64,000 nt of DNA, taken from contig CAYVBK010000004.1 of assembly GCA_964449465.1 (NCBI GenBank), positions 107,468 to 171,467 on the forward strand, given 5' to 3'. Of this stretch, positions 26,092 to 35,266 are shown one piece after another. A program made the position numbers and the translations under genes. The stretch is from CAYRXM01 sp964449465. Lineage in GTDB: Bacteria > Chloroflexota > Anaerolineae > JAFGEY01. Under the pieces are notes generated by a model, which saw only the letters and a program-made list of their open reading frames with translations, did no database searches and was not told where the DNA came from. Every line of letters begins with the position of its first letter. Position 1 is the first letter of the stretch.

Positions 26092-28362
26092 TCATTCCGA
26101 TCCAACCTGCATCACCAACATAGTCATATCATCAAACTGGTCGGCGCTGCTGCGAAAAGCCGTCAGATCGGCAAAAATCGTCGCGCAAAACGCATCGGGC
26201 GACTCGGCGGCATGCGCCTGTAGCAGCAAGCTGAGTCGCTGCCGGTCGAAAATCTGGCCGTCGGGGGCGCAGGCGTCGGTCAGGCCATCGGTATACAGCA
26301 CCAACCGGTCGCCGGGTTGCAGGTCGATCTGCTCTTCGGTCAGGCCCAGCATCCCGGTTTCCCAAAAGCCCAAAAACGTGCCGCGCCCCCCCAACGGCTG
26401 CGCCTGACCGCTACGCAGCAAAATGGGGCGATCATGGCCGGCCCGTACATAGCGCATGCGTCGGCGACGAACATCTACCACGCCATAAAACACGGTGACA
26501 AACATGCGCGACTGCCCCAACTGCAACAAGAGTTGATTGACGCTGCTCAACACATGACACGGCGAAGGCAACCCCTCCTCACCCTGAGCTCGCCGTGCCT
26601 CGTGCTGCGCCTCGGCCAGAATCAGGCTGCGGGTGAGGGCCATGTACAACGCTGCTGGCATGCCCTTGTCGGATACGTCAGCGATGACCAGGGCAAAGCA
26701 AGACGGACCCAGCGAGATCACATCATAAAAATCGCCGCCCACCTGCCGGGCCGGCTCGTTTTGGGCAGCAAAAACATAGCCATCCACCTGCGGAAAAACG
26801 CGCGGCAAGACACTTTGCTGCACCTGCCGGGCCAGTTCCAACTCGCGCTCCATACGCTCTTTGCGGGCCAACTCACTTTGAGCCGCTTCCAGTTGAGCGA
26901 TCTTGTCGCGCAACTGCGCCACCAACCCGGCCCGCTGAATGGCCAGAGCCGCCTGATTGGCAAAAGTTTGCAGCAGCGACACATCGCCCGGCGCAAAACT
27001 GCTCTTGTGCAGCGCGTGGACGATCATCGCCCCCACTCGCTGCCCCTGGGCGATCAGTGGTACCCGCAGCCCGGCCTTGAGCGCAACCCGCCCCATCTCA
27101 CCGGCAATACCCGGCGGCAGTCGCCCCAATGTCACCGGCTGCGGCGGCTGATCCACACTGGCCGCCCCAAACACCTGTCGAGCATCCAACTGCTGTCCCA
27201 CCAGCGACCTGTCCCACCCGCTGACGGCCAAAATCTCAGCCCGATCATCCCACCGCGCCAGGTAGAGAACGGCCCGCTCGGCCCCGCACAGGGTGCAGGC
27301 ATGCCGGCAGACCCGCTCCGACAGGTCTTGCAGGTCGTTCGAGGCGATCAGAGCATGGCCAATGTCGTGCAGCGAAAACAAGGCCTCGGTCTGTCGCTGC
27401 AACACCCGATTGGCCGCCTCCAATTCGGCCACTTTGCGTTGCATGGCAGCATTGGTTTGCGCCAGAGTGGCCTGGCCGGCCGCAAACATGCGATACACGC
27501 GACGCAGCAGATCGGTATCCAGACGCAAGGCATAGCCGGGCGGCAACATGCCCAACCGCGCCAACTCGCACACATAGTCCGACATCGGCAACAGACTGGG
27601 GCGATCCAGGCCGGCAACGGCCCCGCCTTGCGAGCGAAACACATCAAAAGCGGCCACATCGCCCAGCCAGCCCGTGTTGCCGCAGCGGTCGCAACCCGCC
27701 GGCCCATACAGAATATCCGATGAAACCACCAAATGAGAAAATCGGCGATACAATTCATCAAAATACTGTCGCTCGTCGGCCGGGAGCGGACGGCGGCACT
27801 GCGGACAAAGAGCCGGCATACGCTGCATGGTCACGATCCAGCGCAGCCCATCCAACTGTTCTGGCCGGATGCCCCAATCAAGCAGCTCACGGGCCACGTC
27901 GGCGCCGCGAAACAGCGTGTCCACCTGGGTCAACACACACATGCCCTGCCGTGCTGCCTCCAATGCCGCCGGCAAGACATCTCGCTCCAATTGATGGATG
28001 ACCAGCAGCCGATGCTGCTGCCGCGTCGCCGCCGCCACTCGGCCGACCGCCGTAAAAGGAGGTTGGGTCAGCAGCCAATGCACCCGCTGTCCCAATTGAC
28101 GCGGCAAGCGCACCGCCTGGCGATTGGCGGCCACGACCCAGGCCTCCAATGCGGGGTCTTGCTCCAGCAAGCCTTGCAGCAAGATGCGCAACACGGCCAT
28201 GTGTCCGCTGGGCCGCAGTTCCTCGCCGGTCGGCGATGCGGCAGCCAGGGTCGTATCCAGACCGGCCACCAGGATCATGCCGCCCTCTTGCGCCCCCTCG
28301 GCGACAATCCGCTCCAATGCGGCAACCAGGCCCGGCAGGTGAAAAAAATCGGTCAACTTCAT
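26092..28362 (-). CDS. Degenerate GspE-like domain-GAF-PP2C (SpoIIE) phosphatase
   Basis: A 756-residue fusion. Residues 1-245 align by eye with the C-terminal half of type II/IV secretion ATPases: GMILVAGLDTTLAAAS stands where Walker A would be but lacks the GK(T/S); QLERDVLPAALEAARQGMCV matches the Walker B/His-box region; C186, C189, C224 and C227 form the GspE zinc site (CPQC, CDRC). A coiled coil (about 297-325) and a GAF domain (about 335-490) follow. The C-terminus is an RsbU/SpoIIE-type PPM phosphatase with GGDFYDV, DVSDKGMPAALYM, LYTDGLTDA and FDDMTML, all metal Asp present. It likely dephosphorylates an anti-sigma antagonist in response to the GAF or GspE-like input. Confidence 0.8.
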   Translation of the reverse strand: MKLTDFFHLPGLVAALERIVAEGAQEGGMILVAGLDTTLAAASPTGEELRPSGHMAVLRILLQGLLEQDPALEAWVVAANRQAVRLPRQLGQRVHWLLTQPPFTAVGRVAAATRQQHRLLVIHQLERDVLPAALEAARQGMCVLTQVDTLFRGADVARELLDWGIRPEQLDGLRWIVTMQRMPALCPQCRRPLPADERQYFDELYRRFSHLVVSSDILYGPAGCDRCGNTGWLGDVAAFDVFRSQGGAVAGLDRPSLLPMSDYVCELARLGMLPPGYALRLDTDLLRRVYRMFAAGQATLAQTNAAMQRKVAELEAANRVLQRQTEALFSLHDIGHALIASNDLQDLSERVCRHACTLCGAERAVLYLARWDDRAEILAVSGWDRSLVGQQLDARQVFGAASVDQPPQPVTLGRLPPGIAGEMGRVALKAGLRVPLIAQGQRVGAMIVHALHKSSFAPGDVSLLQTFANQAALAIQRAGLVAQLRDKIAQLEAAQSELARKERMERELELARQVQQSVLPRVFPQVDGYVFAAQNEPARQVGGDFYDVISLGPSCFALVIADVSDKGMPAALYMALTRSLILAEAQHEARRAQGEEGLPSPCHVLSSVNQLLLQLGQSRMFVTVFYGVVDVRRRRMRYVRAGHDRPILLRSGQAQPLGGRGTFLGFWETGMLGLTEEQIDLQPGDRLVLYTDGLTDACAPDGQIFDRQRLSLLLQAHAAESPDAFCATIFADLTAFRSSADQFDDMTMLVMQVGSE

Positions 28363-28363
28363 C

Positions 28364-29593
28364 TCACAAACCCGTCATCTTGTCCGAAGGCCGCCCCAAC
28401 AGAGAAAACACGCGCACGCTCAGCCACTCCAGGCCATAACGACAATTCCACCGACCCCACAGGGCCACAACGCCCACCCAGAGCAAGGCATTGAGCGCGC
28501 CAAAAGCCAGGCAGACGTTGATAGTCTCGTTCCAGCCCGGCCACAAAGCATCACCCAGACGCACCAGCGTTTGCGAAAGCACCGTCTCTAGCATAAAGAT
28601 GGTCAGCGAAACGCGCCCGATACGGGCCAGCAGAGAGGCCAGCCGACGCAGCGCGCCGCCCCACCGCTCTGAAAAATCAATCAAGGCCAGCGTCCCGACG
28701 ATCAAGAGCAAAAACAGCCCCAATTGAAACAAGATGATACAGTACCAGAACAGGTCTACCTCGCGCTCCAGCATGGTATCGGGCAGCAAAAACAGCCCCA
28801 CCACGCCGGCAACCAGCCAAAACACGCCGATCAAGGCAAAGCGACCCAACACCCGGCGCGGCTTCTCGCTTACGGCCAGCGACAGCCCCAGCCACGCCCC
28901 AAACAGCCCAAAAGCCAGGTAGGGCAAAATGGGATTGTTTTTGTTGAACACAAAACCCAAAATCAGGGCAACCAGCCAGTTTCTGCCCTCGATAACGCGC
29001 GCGGTGAGCGGATACATGGGGATGCGCAGCAGAGAGGCCAGGATGACCAGCGTACCCAATCCGCCCCAAATCAGGTCGGCACGACGAGGGTTTTTCTCAC
29101 TCAAAGCGAGCAACGGTCTCCACAGTGGAGCGATCAACAAGAGATTCCAGGCAATCATCGAAAGAGTGGTCGAGTAGAAAATCCGCTCCGTCGTCAGCGG
29201 CAGCAAACGGCCGGCGACGATCAGGCCGGGCAAGAGGGCATATTGATGCTGCCCGTGTTCAAAATCAATCAATTTGGGCGCCAAAACCAAAAAGTAAACA
29301 TAATGCAGCACCAACATCCATCCGCCGGCCAGCACCCACTGCCACCCCACTTGCCGCAAAGCGATTCGGCCATCAGATAGCCGTGTGGTGGTGGTGCAGG
29401 CATAGGCCACGCCCGATACCAGGGCAAACAGCCCGGCCCACATCAGCATAAAGCCGATCACGGTAATGATCAACGGCGGATGCTCAAAATCCACTTGAAC
29501 GATGTTGGCATAGTTGAACGTTGCAGAATGTAGAAAAACCACCAGCAAAATGCCGATGCCTCGAATCACATCGAGACCGACCAGTCGCTTCAT
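28364..29593 (-). CDS. Multi-pass membrane acyltransferase-like protein
   Basis: A 409-residue integral membrane protein with about ten hydrophobic helices. The N-terminus LVGLDVIRGIGILLVVFLHS is the hallmark of the DUF1624/DUF418/acyltransferase-3 group, where an early Arg and His sit in the first helices. Family members transfer acyl groups across the membrane to sugars or are uncharacterised. The start overlaps the adenylate-forming gene by 4 nt (ATGA) and the stop is 1 nt from the next ATG, showing tight operon packing. The substrate is unknown. Confidence 0.72.
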   Translation of the reverse strand: MKRLVGLDVIRGIGILLVVFLHSATFNYANIVQVDFEHPPLIITVIGFMLMWAGLFALVSGVAYACTTTTRLSDGRIALRQVGWQWVLAGGWMLVLHYVYFLVLAPKLIDFEHGQHQYALLPGLIVAGRLLPLTTERIFYSTTLSMIAWNLLLIAPLWRPLLALSEKNPRRADLIWGGLGTLVILASLLRIPMYPLTARVIEGRNWLVALILGFVFNKNNPILPYLAFGLFGAWLGLSLAVSEKPRRVLGRFALIGVFWLVAGVVGLFLLPDTMLEREVDLFWYCIILFQLGLFLLLIVGTLALIDFSERWGGALRRLASLLARIGRVSLTIFMLETVLSQTLVRLGDALWPGWNETINVCLAFGALNALLWVGVVALWGRWNCRYGLEWLSVRVFSLLGRPSDKMTGL

Positions 29594-30993
29594 AGCAACT
29601 CCTTGATTTCAGAACGAATGCGAATTCGCTTGGCCGAATGGGCATAAGGCGATGGGCGGTCGGTGATCACCATCACCTGCGGCAGATGGCAGTGCAAAGC
29701 CGCAAAAACACGCTGCAAAGCCTGTCGCACCTGCGCGGCCACGCGGTCGCCTTGAGTAGAGTCGGTCAACTGGATGTAGGCCGATAGCGCATCCAGGTCG
29801 GTCTGGATCACCTGATATTCCTCCACCTCGTCGCCGACCGAGATCACCGCACGGGCAATGTAATCGGGGAAAATCACCTGCCGCTCGTTGGTGTCGGTGC
29901 GCCGCCCCCAAAAGAGGTCGTCCGAGCGGCCCTGGATGTGTTCGATCACCCGGAAATGCGAGCCGCAGGGGCATCGCTCTGGGCTGACCGTCACCAGGTC
30001 ATTGAGGGCATAGCGGATGATTGGTTGCGATGTTTTGTGCAAATCGGTGACGAGCATGCGCTGGCAGGGCCGGCCCGGCGGGGTCGGTGTGCCGTCGGCG
30101 TCCAGCAATTCAACCGCCACCAGGTCTTCGTTGATGTGCAGACGGCCCTGCGCGCAGGGCATGGCAATGGCTCCCTCAGTGGCTTTATAGATTTCGATCA
30201 CCGGGCAGCCAAAAACCTGCTCCAACTCATCTCGCACCTGAGGATACAAAATCTCGGCATAGGATACCAGCCGGAGGGGATGGATGTTCAGCCGCCCCTG
30301 CTTTTGCTGCCCGGCCAGGAGGCGCAGCATAGACGGCGGTGCCGACACAATAGTTGGATCGAGGGCAGCCAGTTGAGCGCAAATAGAATCCAGCGTATCG
30401 AGCTGGCTGATGTAGGCCAGGCGGTTGCCCAGCAGCTTGAGGTCAAAGGCCGGCGTGCTGACACGCAAAATAAAGGCCCAACGCGCCGCATTTCGGCCCA
30501 GCGGCAGGCCGCCCGGAAAGGGAAAGCGGGCAAAAAAAGCCGCCCGCAGGTAGCTTTCTTCGCGAGGGCTGGTGATCTCGACGCCCTTGTTGCCGCTGGT
30601 GCCCGACGACATGCCGATGTTCAACCCTTTGAGCCGCAGCGAAAAATCGCGCCTGCGCTCGACATGCAGGCAAAAATCCAGCACCTCCTGGCGGCTCAGG
30701 CCGACGGTGTTCCAGTCGCCCAAATTGGACATCATGGTTTTCTTGTCCACCGTCGGCAGCGACCAGACATCGTCCAGATTATATCCGTGATACAGGTGGC
30801 GAAAGAACGGAGCGTAACGCACCGCATAGTGCACCACATTCTGCGCCCGCCGCAACTGATAGCGGGCAATCTGGTCAGGGGTCATGCGGGCAAAACGCCG
30901 GCGACAGGCCAGGTAAAACAGCGGCGGGAAAAAAGTCTCCCGGTCGTCGTTGCCGCGTCGGATTTCGCGCACGGTTTCACCCCAGACAGACAT
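29590..30993 (-). CDS. Adenylate-forming enzyme of the CapK/phenylacetate-CoA ligase group
   Basis: A 467-residue cytosolic protein. GMSSGTSGNKGVEI is the AMP-binding phosphate loop, EIYKATEGAIAMP is the A5-type motif, and IIRYALNDLVTV with IQGRSDDLFWG corresponds to the A7-A8 region and hinge. CapK-like proteins activate carboxylic acids as adenylates, sometimes for capsule or cell-envelope modification; some are called F390 synthetase-related. Followed at once by a membrane acyltransferase gene, it may supply an activated acyl group to it. The ATG at 30993 is the first with a plausible ribosome binding site (GGGAG). Confidence 0.78.
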   Translation of the reverse strand: MSVWGETVREIRRGNDDRETFFPPLFYLACRRRFARMTPDQIARYQLRRAQNVVHYAVRYAPFFRHLYHGYNLDDVWSLPTVDKKTMMSNLGDWNTVGLSRQEVLDFCLHVERRRDFSLRLKGLNIGMSSGTSGNKGVEITSPREESYLRAAFFARFPFPGGLPLGRNAARWAFILRVSTPAFDLKLLGNRLAYISQLDTLDSICAQLAALDPTIVSAPPSMLRLLAGQQKQGRLNIHPLRLVSYAEILYPQVRDELEQVFGCPVIEIYKATEGAIAMPCAQGRLHINEDLVAVELLDADGTPTPPGRPCQRMLVTDLHKTSQPIIRYALNDLVTVSPERCPCGSHFRVIEHIQGRSDDLFWGRRTDTNERQVIFPDYIARAVISVGDEVEEYQVIQTDLDALSAYIQLTDSTQGDRVAAQVRQALQRVFAALHCHLPQVMVITDRPSPYAHSAKRIRIRSEIKELL

Positions 30994-31050
30994 AGAACCC
31001 GACTCCCATCCATTTAACCTGTAGGGCAGGCCTCGTGCCTGCTCGCAAAG

Positions 31051-31087
31051 GCCGGTAGGGGCAAGGTTTGCCCTTGCCCCTACCGGC
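31051..31087. repeat. 16-bp perfect palindrome GCCGGTAGGGGCAAGG, terminator-like
   Basis: Arms at 31051-31066 and 31072-31087 with a 5-nt loop. It lies 17 bp past the SET gene stop and just upstream of the next operon. A related GTAGGGGC palindrome is found at 40040-40095. There is no T-run, so it may be a dispersed repeat that also halts transcription. Confidence 0.65.
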
Positions 31088-31103
31088 ACTCGGAACCCAT
31101 CAA

Positions 31104-31502
31104 TCAGGCGTTCGGATCGGTCAATTTGCGTCTGGCATCAGCGTCGAACTGGTAATAGTCGCAGGTCAATTCTTCGCCGGCCTGAATGTCTCGCGCCGCC
31201 ACATCCACCGAATTGCCGTCTGCATCAATCACCTCGACCACATTCGGCGTGTCTGAGTGATTCATGTACTGAGAATTGTCCGCGCTCAGCACCGCTGTCT
31301 GCCCGTTCAACTCGATATACGAAAAGTGGAGAATGTGATTGGCAATCGCCGGCGGCAGTCGTTCCAACTCGCTCAACGGAAACACCACGTCAAAGACCGG
31401 GTCCAGTTTCCAGATCAGCGCACCCTGAGGAATCGGCTCGACAGTAAAAACGCCCAACCCGTGCAGCGAGCTGGGAGCCAGCCTGGTTTTCACAAAAAAC
31501 AT
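31104..31502 (-). CDS. SET-domain protein (putative lysine methyltransferase)
   Basis: A 132-residue stand-alone SET domain. SLHGLGVFTVEPIPQGALIW is the N-SET GxG motif, NSQYMNHSDTPNV is the NHS motif that binds S-adenosylmethionine, and AGEELTCDYY is the ELTxDY catalytic motif. Short bacterial SET proteins methylate protein lysines, but few have known targets. AGGAGG precedes the ATG. It is the last gene of the operon containing the radical SAM protein and two ABC exporters. Confidence 0.85.
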   Translation of the reverse strand: MFFVKTRLAPSSLHGLGVFTVEPIPQGALIWKLDPVFDVVFPLSELERLPPAIANHILHFSYIELNGQTAVLSADNSQYMNHSDTPNVVEVIDADGNSVDVAARDIQAGEELTCDYYQFDADARRKLTDPNA

Positions 31503-31511
31503 TTCGGCCTC

Positions 31512-31889
31512 CTAAGACACCAACGCAATGCAGTCAATTTCGATGGCGATCTGACTGAGCGAGGATTGGACGGTCGTGCGCGCCGGATACGGCTCGACCA
31601 GGTATTTTTTGTATATCTGGTTGTATTCGGCAAAATGGCTCATGTCGGCCAGGTAGGCGTTGACCTTGACCACCTGCGCCCACGACGATCCGGCTGCCTC
31701 GAGCAAAGCAGCAATGTTCTGAAAGGTCAACTCGGCCTGCTCGGCAAAACTGCCCAGCCGAAACTCGCCGCTAAGCGGGTCTACTGGCCCCTGCCCGGAA
31801 ATGAACACCATCGGCCCCTGAGCCACAATGGCTGGTGTGTAAGGTCCCTTGGGTGGTGCGCCCTGTGCAGAAAAAACGGGTTGACGCAT
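31512..31889 (-). CDS. RidA family (YjgF) protein
   Basis: A 125-residue RidA-type protein. RidA hydrolyses reactive enamine/imine intermediates made by PLP enzymes. Visible are GPYTPAIVAQGPMVFISGQG near the N-terminus and PARTTVQSSLSQIAIEIDCI at the end, with the Arg that binds the substrate carboxylate (PARTTV) and the conserved Glu. The ATG at 31889 has AAGGAGG 6 nt upstream. It lies between the M81 peptidase and SET genes. Confidence 0.9.
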   Translation of the reverse strand: MRQPVFSAQGAPPKGPYTPAIVAQGPMVFISGQGPVDPLSGEFRLGSFAEQAELTFQNIAALLEAAGSSWAQVVKVNAYLADMSHFAEYNQIYKKYLVEPYPARTTVQSSLSQIAIEIDCIALVS

Positions 31890-31924
31890 GGATACCTCCT
31901 TGTAGATAAAAAAGTGATGAAAAA

Positions 31925-33391
31925 TCAAATTTGCGGCCAAACTGCGTCCAGATCGAGCGGGTACATGGGTCGCCGGACGCGGCGAAACTCCATGTCGGCC
32001 ACCCGGCAGTTGGTGGCGCCAGGGGTCAGAGCCAAAATCGAGCGCGGGCTGATCGCCTGGAATTGCTCGGTGAGATAGCCGCGCTTGAGTACCACGATGC
32101 GATAATCCAGCGCGGCCAGGCCCAGCCGCTCCAGTTGCACCGGGTCTTCAAAACTGTGGCGGGTCGAGGTCAGCACAATGTCAATGCCGCGCACGTTCAA
32201 CACCGCAATGGGACCCGACCGCGTGCGCCAGGCCGCCCGCAGACGCCCGCCCTGGTACACCGCTCCATCAAACAGCGACCGCACCACCCCACGCACCGGC
32301 AGCGGCTTGCTGTGGCGGGTGTCCAGCTTGCCGCCAATAGCCAGGTCAACCTCGGCGCCCACGCCTGCGGCCATGCACACCTCTACAGCCTGGCGATCCC
32401 AGATCGCGGCCACCACCACACCCTCGGCCTGCTGCGCCAGCAACTCGGCCAGCAACACGGTGACATCGGTGCTGCCGCCGGCGCCGGGGTTATCGCCCGA
32501 ATCAGAGAGAAACACGGTAGACTCGGACGCGGCCAATGCCTGCCGCACCGCCTCGGCCGGCAGATAGGCCTCTGCGCTGACCGCAAACTCGGCCCGACGC
32601 GCCCAAAACTCGGCCGCCAGGCGGTCGGCCTGCGCCTGTGCCAGTGAGGCATTGCCATCTGTCACCACGATGGCAATCACGCCAATGTCCGGCACGTCGG
32701 CCCAACAGTGACCGTTGGCCAGCGACGCCGATAGCACGCCGGGCAACTGCTCCACCTCGGCCACCCGCTCCATCATGGCCTTCATCGGATCCAGCAAAGT
32801 CTGTGCCATTTCGCCGGGCAGCAAAAAAGGGATTTTGGCGAAACCGATGCAGGGCCGTGTGCCGTTCTTGAGCATCCCCAGCAACATTTCGGCGGCCTTT
32901 TGCCCCGTCTCAAACGCATCAATGTGCGGGGCGGTGTGATAGGCCACCAGCGCATTGACGTATTGGGTCATTTCGCGGGTGATGTTGGCGTGCATATCTA
33001 AAGCAATAGACACCGGCATGTGAGGGCCGATCTGCGCCCGCAGGTCGCGCAGCAGGTCGGTTTCGGCATAATCATAACCTTCGGCCCGCATGGCTCCGTG
33101 CAGATACAGACACACCCCGTCCAGGCCGTGCGCGGCGTCCAGAATGGCTCGTTTGAACGTTTCATAGGCCACCCGCTCGACCACACCGCCGGGCATGGCT
33201 CCGGCAGCAATAGATGGAATCAACTCGACATCGGCGTGGGCGCGCAAAACCTGGATCATTCCGCCCAGCGAACCGCGCTGCGGCCCCTGGAACAGCTCGT
33301 CGCCGCGACGGATGAAAAAGTCGTCCATCGTGGTCAAAAACGGGGTAAACGTGTTCGACTCGTGTCCCATCGCTCCGACCAGGATTTTCAT
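31925..33391 (-). CDS. M81 family metallopeptidase (MlrC-like)
   Basis: A 488-residue protein of the MlrC group, named for the enzyme that degrades linearised microcystin peptides; many homologues have unknown substrates. The N-terminus GAMGHESNTFTPFLT contains the zinc-binding HExNTF segment, LDGVCLYLHGAMRAEGYDY is the central DxxxLxxHGA motif, and SIALDMHANIT supplies DxHAN. LSDSGDNPGAGGSTD is the C-terminal motif. The start overlaps the upstream ABC exporter by 4 nt. In this operon it might process an exported or imported peptide. Confidence 0.9.
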   Translation of the reverse strand: MKILVGAMGHESNTFTPFLTTMDDFFIRRGDELFQGPQRGSLGGMIQVLRAHADVELIPSIAAGAMPGGVVERVAYETFKRAILDAAHGLDGVCLYLHGAMRAEGYDYAETDLLRDLRAQIGPHMPVSIALDMHANITREMTQYVNALVAYHTAPHIDAFETGQKAAEMLLGMLKNGTRPCIGFAKIPFLLPGEMAQTLLDPMKAMMERVAEVEQLPGVLSASLANGHCWADVPDIGVIAIVVTDGNASLAQAQADRLAAEFWARRAEFAVSAEAYLPAEAVRQALAASESTVFLSDSGDNPGAGGSTDVTVLLAELLAQQAEGVVVAAIWDRQAVEVCMAAGVGAEVDLAIGGKLDTRHSKPLPVRGVVRSLFDGAVYQGGRLRAAWRTRSGPIAVLNVRGIDIVLTSTRHSFEDPVQLERLGLAALDYRIVVLKRGYLTEQFQAISPRSILALTPGATNCRVADMEFRRVRRPMYPLDLDAVWPQI

Positions 33392-35247
33392 GCCGCCTCC
33401 TCAAAAGATTGCCAAGTCGCGGCCTGCTCGATGTAGGCCAGCGATTGGTGACGAAAATACGTATTATACAACGTAGCATAATGTCCACCCTGCGCCATCA
33501 ACTCGCCGTGCGTGCCTTGCTGGATGATCTGGCCGTGATCCAGCACCACGATCCGGTCAGCGTTTTTGATGGTTGAAAGGCGGTGCGCAATGATAATGCA
33601 GGTTCGGTTTTGCAAGGCCATGTCCAGGCCTTCTTGAATCTGAGCCTCGGTCAGCGGGTCCACGCTGGCAGTGGCCTCATCCAACACCAAAATAGCCGGG
33701 TCATGGATCAGCACGCGGGACAGGGCCGCCAACTGCCGCTGTCCCATCGAGAGACTGCCACCGCGTTCACCCACATCGGTCGCCAGGCCGTCCGGCAGAT
33801 CATCCAGCCAATCGCCGCCGCCGATGCGCCGTGCAGCCTCCAAGACCTGCTCCGGCGTGGCATCGGGGCGACCATAGCGGATGTTGTCCAGCAGGCTGCC
33901 GGAAAACAAAAAGGGCGACTGAGGCACCAGGCCGATCTGCCGGCGATACTCGGCCAGGTCGAACGAGCGAATGTCACGCCCGTCAATCAAAACCTGCCCT
34001 TCCTGATACTCGTAAAAACGGGCGATCAGCCGCGCCAACGATGACTTGCCGGCGCCGGTATGCCCCACAAAAGCCACCTTTTCACGCGGACGGATGGTCA
34101 GCGAAAAATTATCCAGCACCGGCTCGTCAGGGCGATAGGCAAACGACACGCGGCGAAACTCGATCCCCCCTTGTAACCGGTCCACCGGCTGATGGTCGGT
34201 CTGGGCCACACGCGGCTCGGCATCAATCAAGGCAAAGACGCGCTCGGCCGCGGCCAGGCCATCTTGAAACTGACTCCAAAACGAGGCAATGCTGCTCAGC
34301 GGCCCCCAAAACAAAGTCAAAGCCTGGATGAACAGATACCACTCGCCGGGTGAAATTTCACCATGAATGGCGCTAACCCCGCCGATATAGACGATCAAGG
34401 CTGTGCCCAGCGCAGACACAGCATCCAGAGCCGGAAAAATGTTTTCCATCACAATGCCGCGCTTTAGCCCGATGCGATAGGTTTGCCTGTTAATGCGTAA
34501 AAATTCATCATACAGCGTTTGCTCCTGGCGAAAACTCTTGGCCACGGCAATGCCGCTAACCGACTCTTGCACATTGGCGTTGACCTCGGCGCGAGCCTGT
34601 TTGGCTTGCAGCGTCACCTCACGGGCAATTTTGCGCAATCCCAACGACACCGCAATCACCACCGGCGCCGTCGCCAGCAGCACGCAGGCCAGTTGCCAGC
34701 GCACCCAAAACAAGATCGCCAGCAAGATCACGATCAGCAGCCCTTCGCTCAACAGGCTCATCACCAGCGAAACGACGTTGGAAAAGTCTTGGGTGTCTGA
34801 AGTAACCCGGCTGACAATCTTGCCCGACGAGTTTTCGTCATAAAAAGACATGTCGTGCTGTGCCACCTTGCGAAAAACATCCTGACGCAGTGTCAACACC
34901 ACATTGCCGATGGCCCGCGCCGACTCGCGCTGTTGCCCCCAGTTGAACAGCCAGGCCAGGCCGCCCAACGCCAAAATGCCCGCCGACAGCCACACAATGG
35001 GCGCAAACTGCGCCGCAAACTGCGCCGCAAACTGCGCCGCAGTTTGCGCAGCCAGAATGTCAATGCCGCGCGTGATCAGCAGTGGTCGCACCGTGTTGAA
35101 CGCCGAGGTGAGAAAAATCATGCCGGCCACGCCGAGCATGCGCTTCCATTCCGGGCGAAAATAACCAACGATCCGCCGGATCAACTCGCTATCCGAATAG
35201 CTGCGGTCATATTTTTCTGTATCCAGACCATCCAGGATAAAACCCAT
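33388..35247 (-). CDS. ABC half-exporter with altered signature motif (LSMGQ)
   Basis: A 619-residue type-IV exporter: six-helix membrane domain (about 35-330) and nucleotide-binding domain with Walker A GHTGAGKSS, Walker B ILVLDEATASVD with intact catalytic Glu, and signature LSMGQRQ in place of LSGGQ. The pattern complements the second exporter at 36321-38081, so the two probably form a heterodimer with one degenerate ATP site. An AAQF-AAQF-AAQF run from a 12-bp tandem repeat (35003-35038) lies between the first two helices. AGGAG precedes the ATG. Confidence 0.9.
   Translation of the reverse strand: MGFILDGLDTEKYDRSYSDSELIRRIVGYFRPEWKRMLGVAGMIFLTSAFNTVRPLLITRGIDILAAQTAAQFAAQFAAQFAPIVWLSAGILALGGLAWLFNWGQQRESARAIGNVVLTLRQDVFRKVAQHDMSFYDENSSGKIVSRVTSDTQDFSNVVSLVMSLLSEGLLIVILLAILFWVRWQLACVLLATAPVVIAVSLGLRKIAREVTLQAKQARAEVNANVQESVSGIAVAKSFRQEQTLYDEFLRINRQTYRIGLKRGIVMENIFPALDAVSALGTALIVYIGGVSAIHGEISPGEWYLFIQALTLFWGPLSSIASFWSQFQDGLAAAERVFALIDAEPRVAQTDHQPVDRLQGGIEFRRVSFAYRPDEPVLDNFSLTIRPREKVAFVGHTGAGKSSLARLIARFYEYQEGQVLIDGRDIRSFDLAEYRRQIGLVPQSPFLFSGSLLDNIRYGRPDATPEQVLEAARRIGGGDWLDDLPDGLATDVGERGGSLSMGQRQLAALSRVLIHDPAILVLDEATASVDPLTEAQIQEGLDMALQNRTCIIIAHRLSTIKNADRIVVLDHGQIIQQGTHGELMAQGGHYATLYNTYFRHQSLAYIEQAATWQSFEEAA
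35003..35038. repeat. 12-bp tandem repeat inside ABC exporter gene
   Basis: Three perfect copies of GCAAACTGCGCC, with a diverged fourth, encode AAQF units in the first extracellular loop of the exporter. Copy-number change would add or remove four residues without a frameshift. Confidence 0.8.
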
Positions 35248-35266
35248 ACCTGCTCCTGCTCAAATA

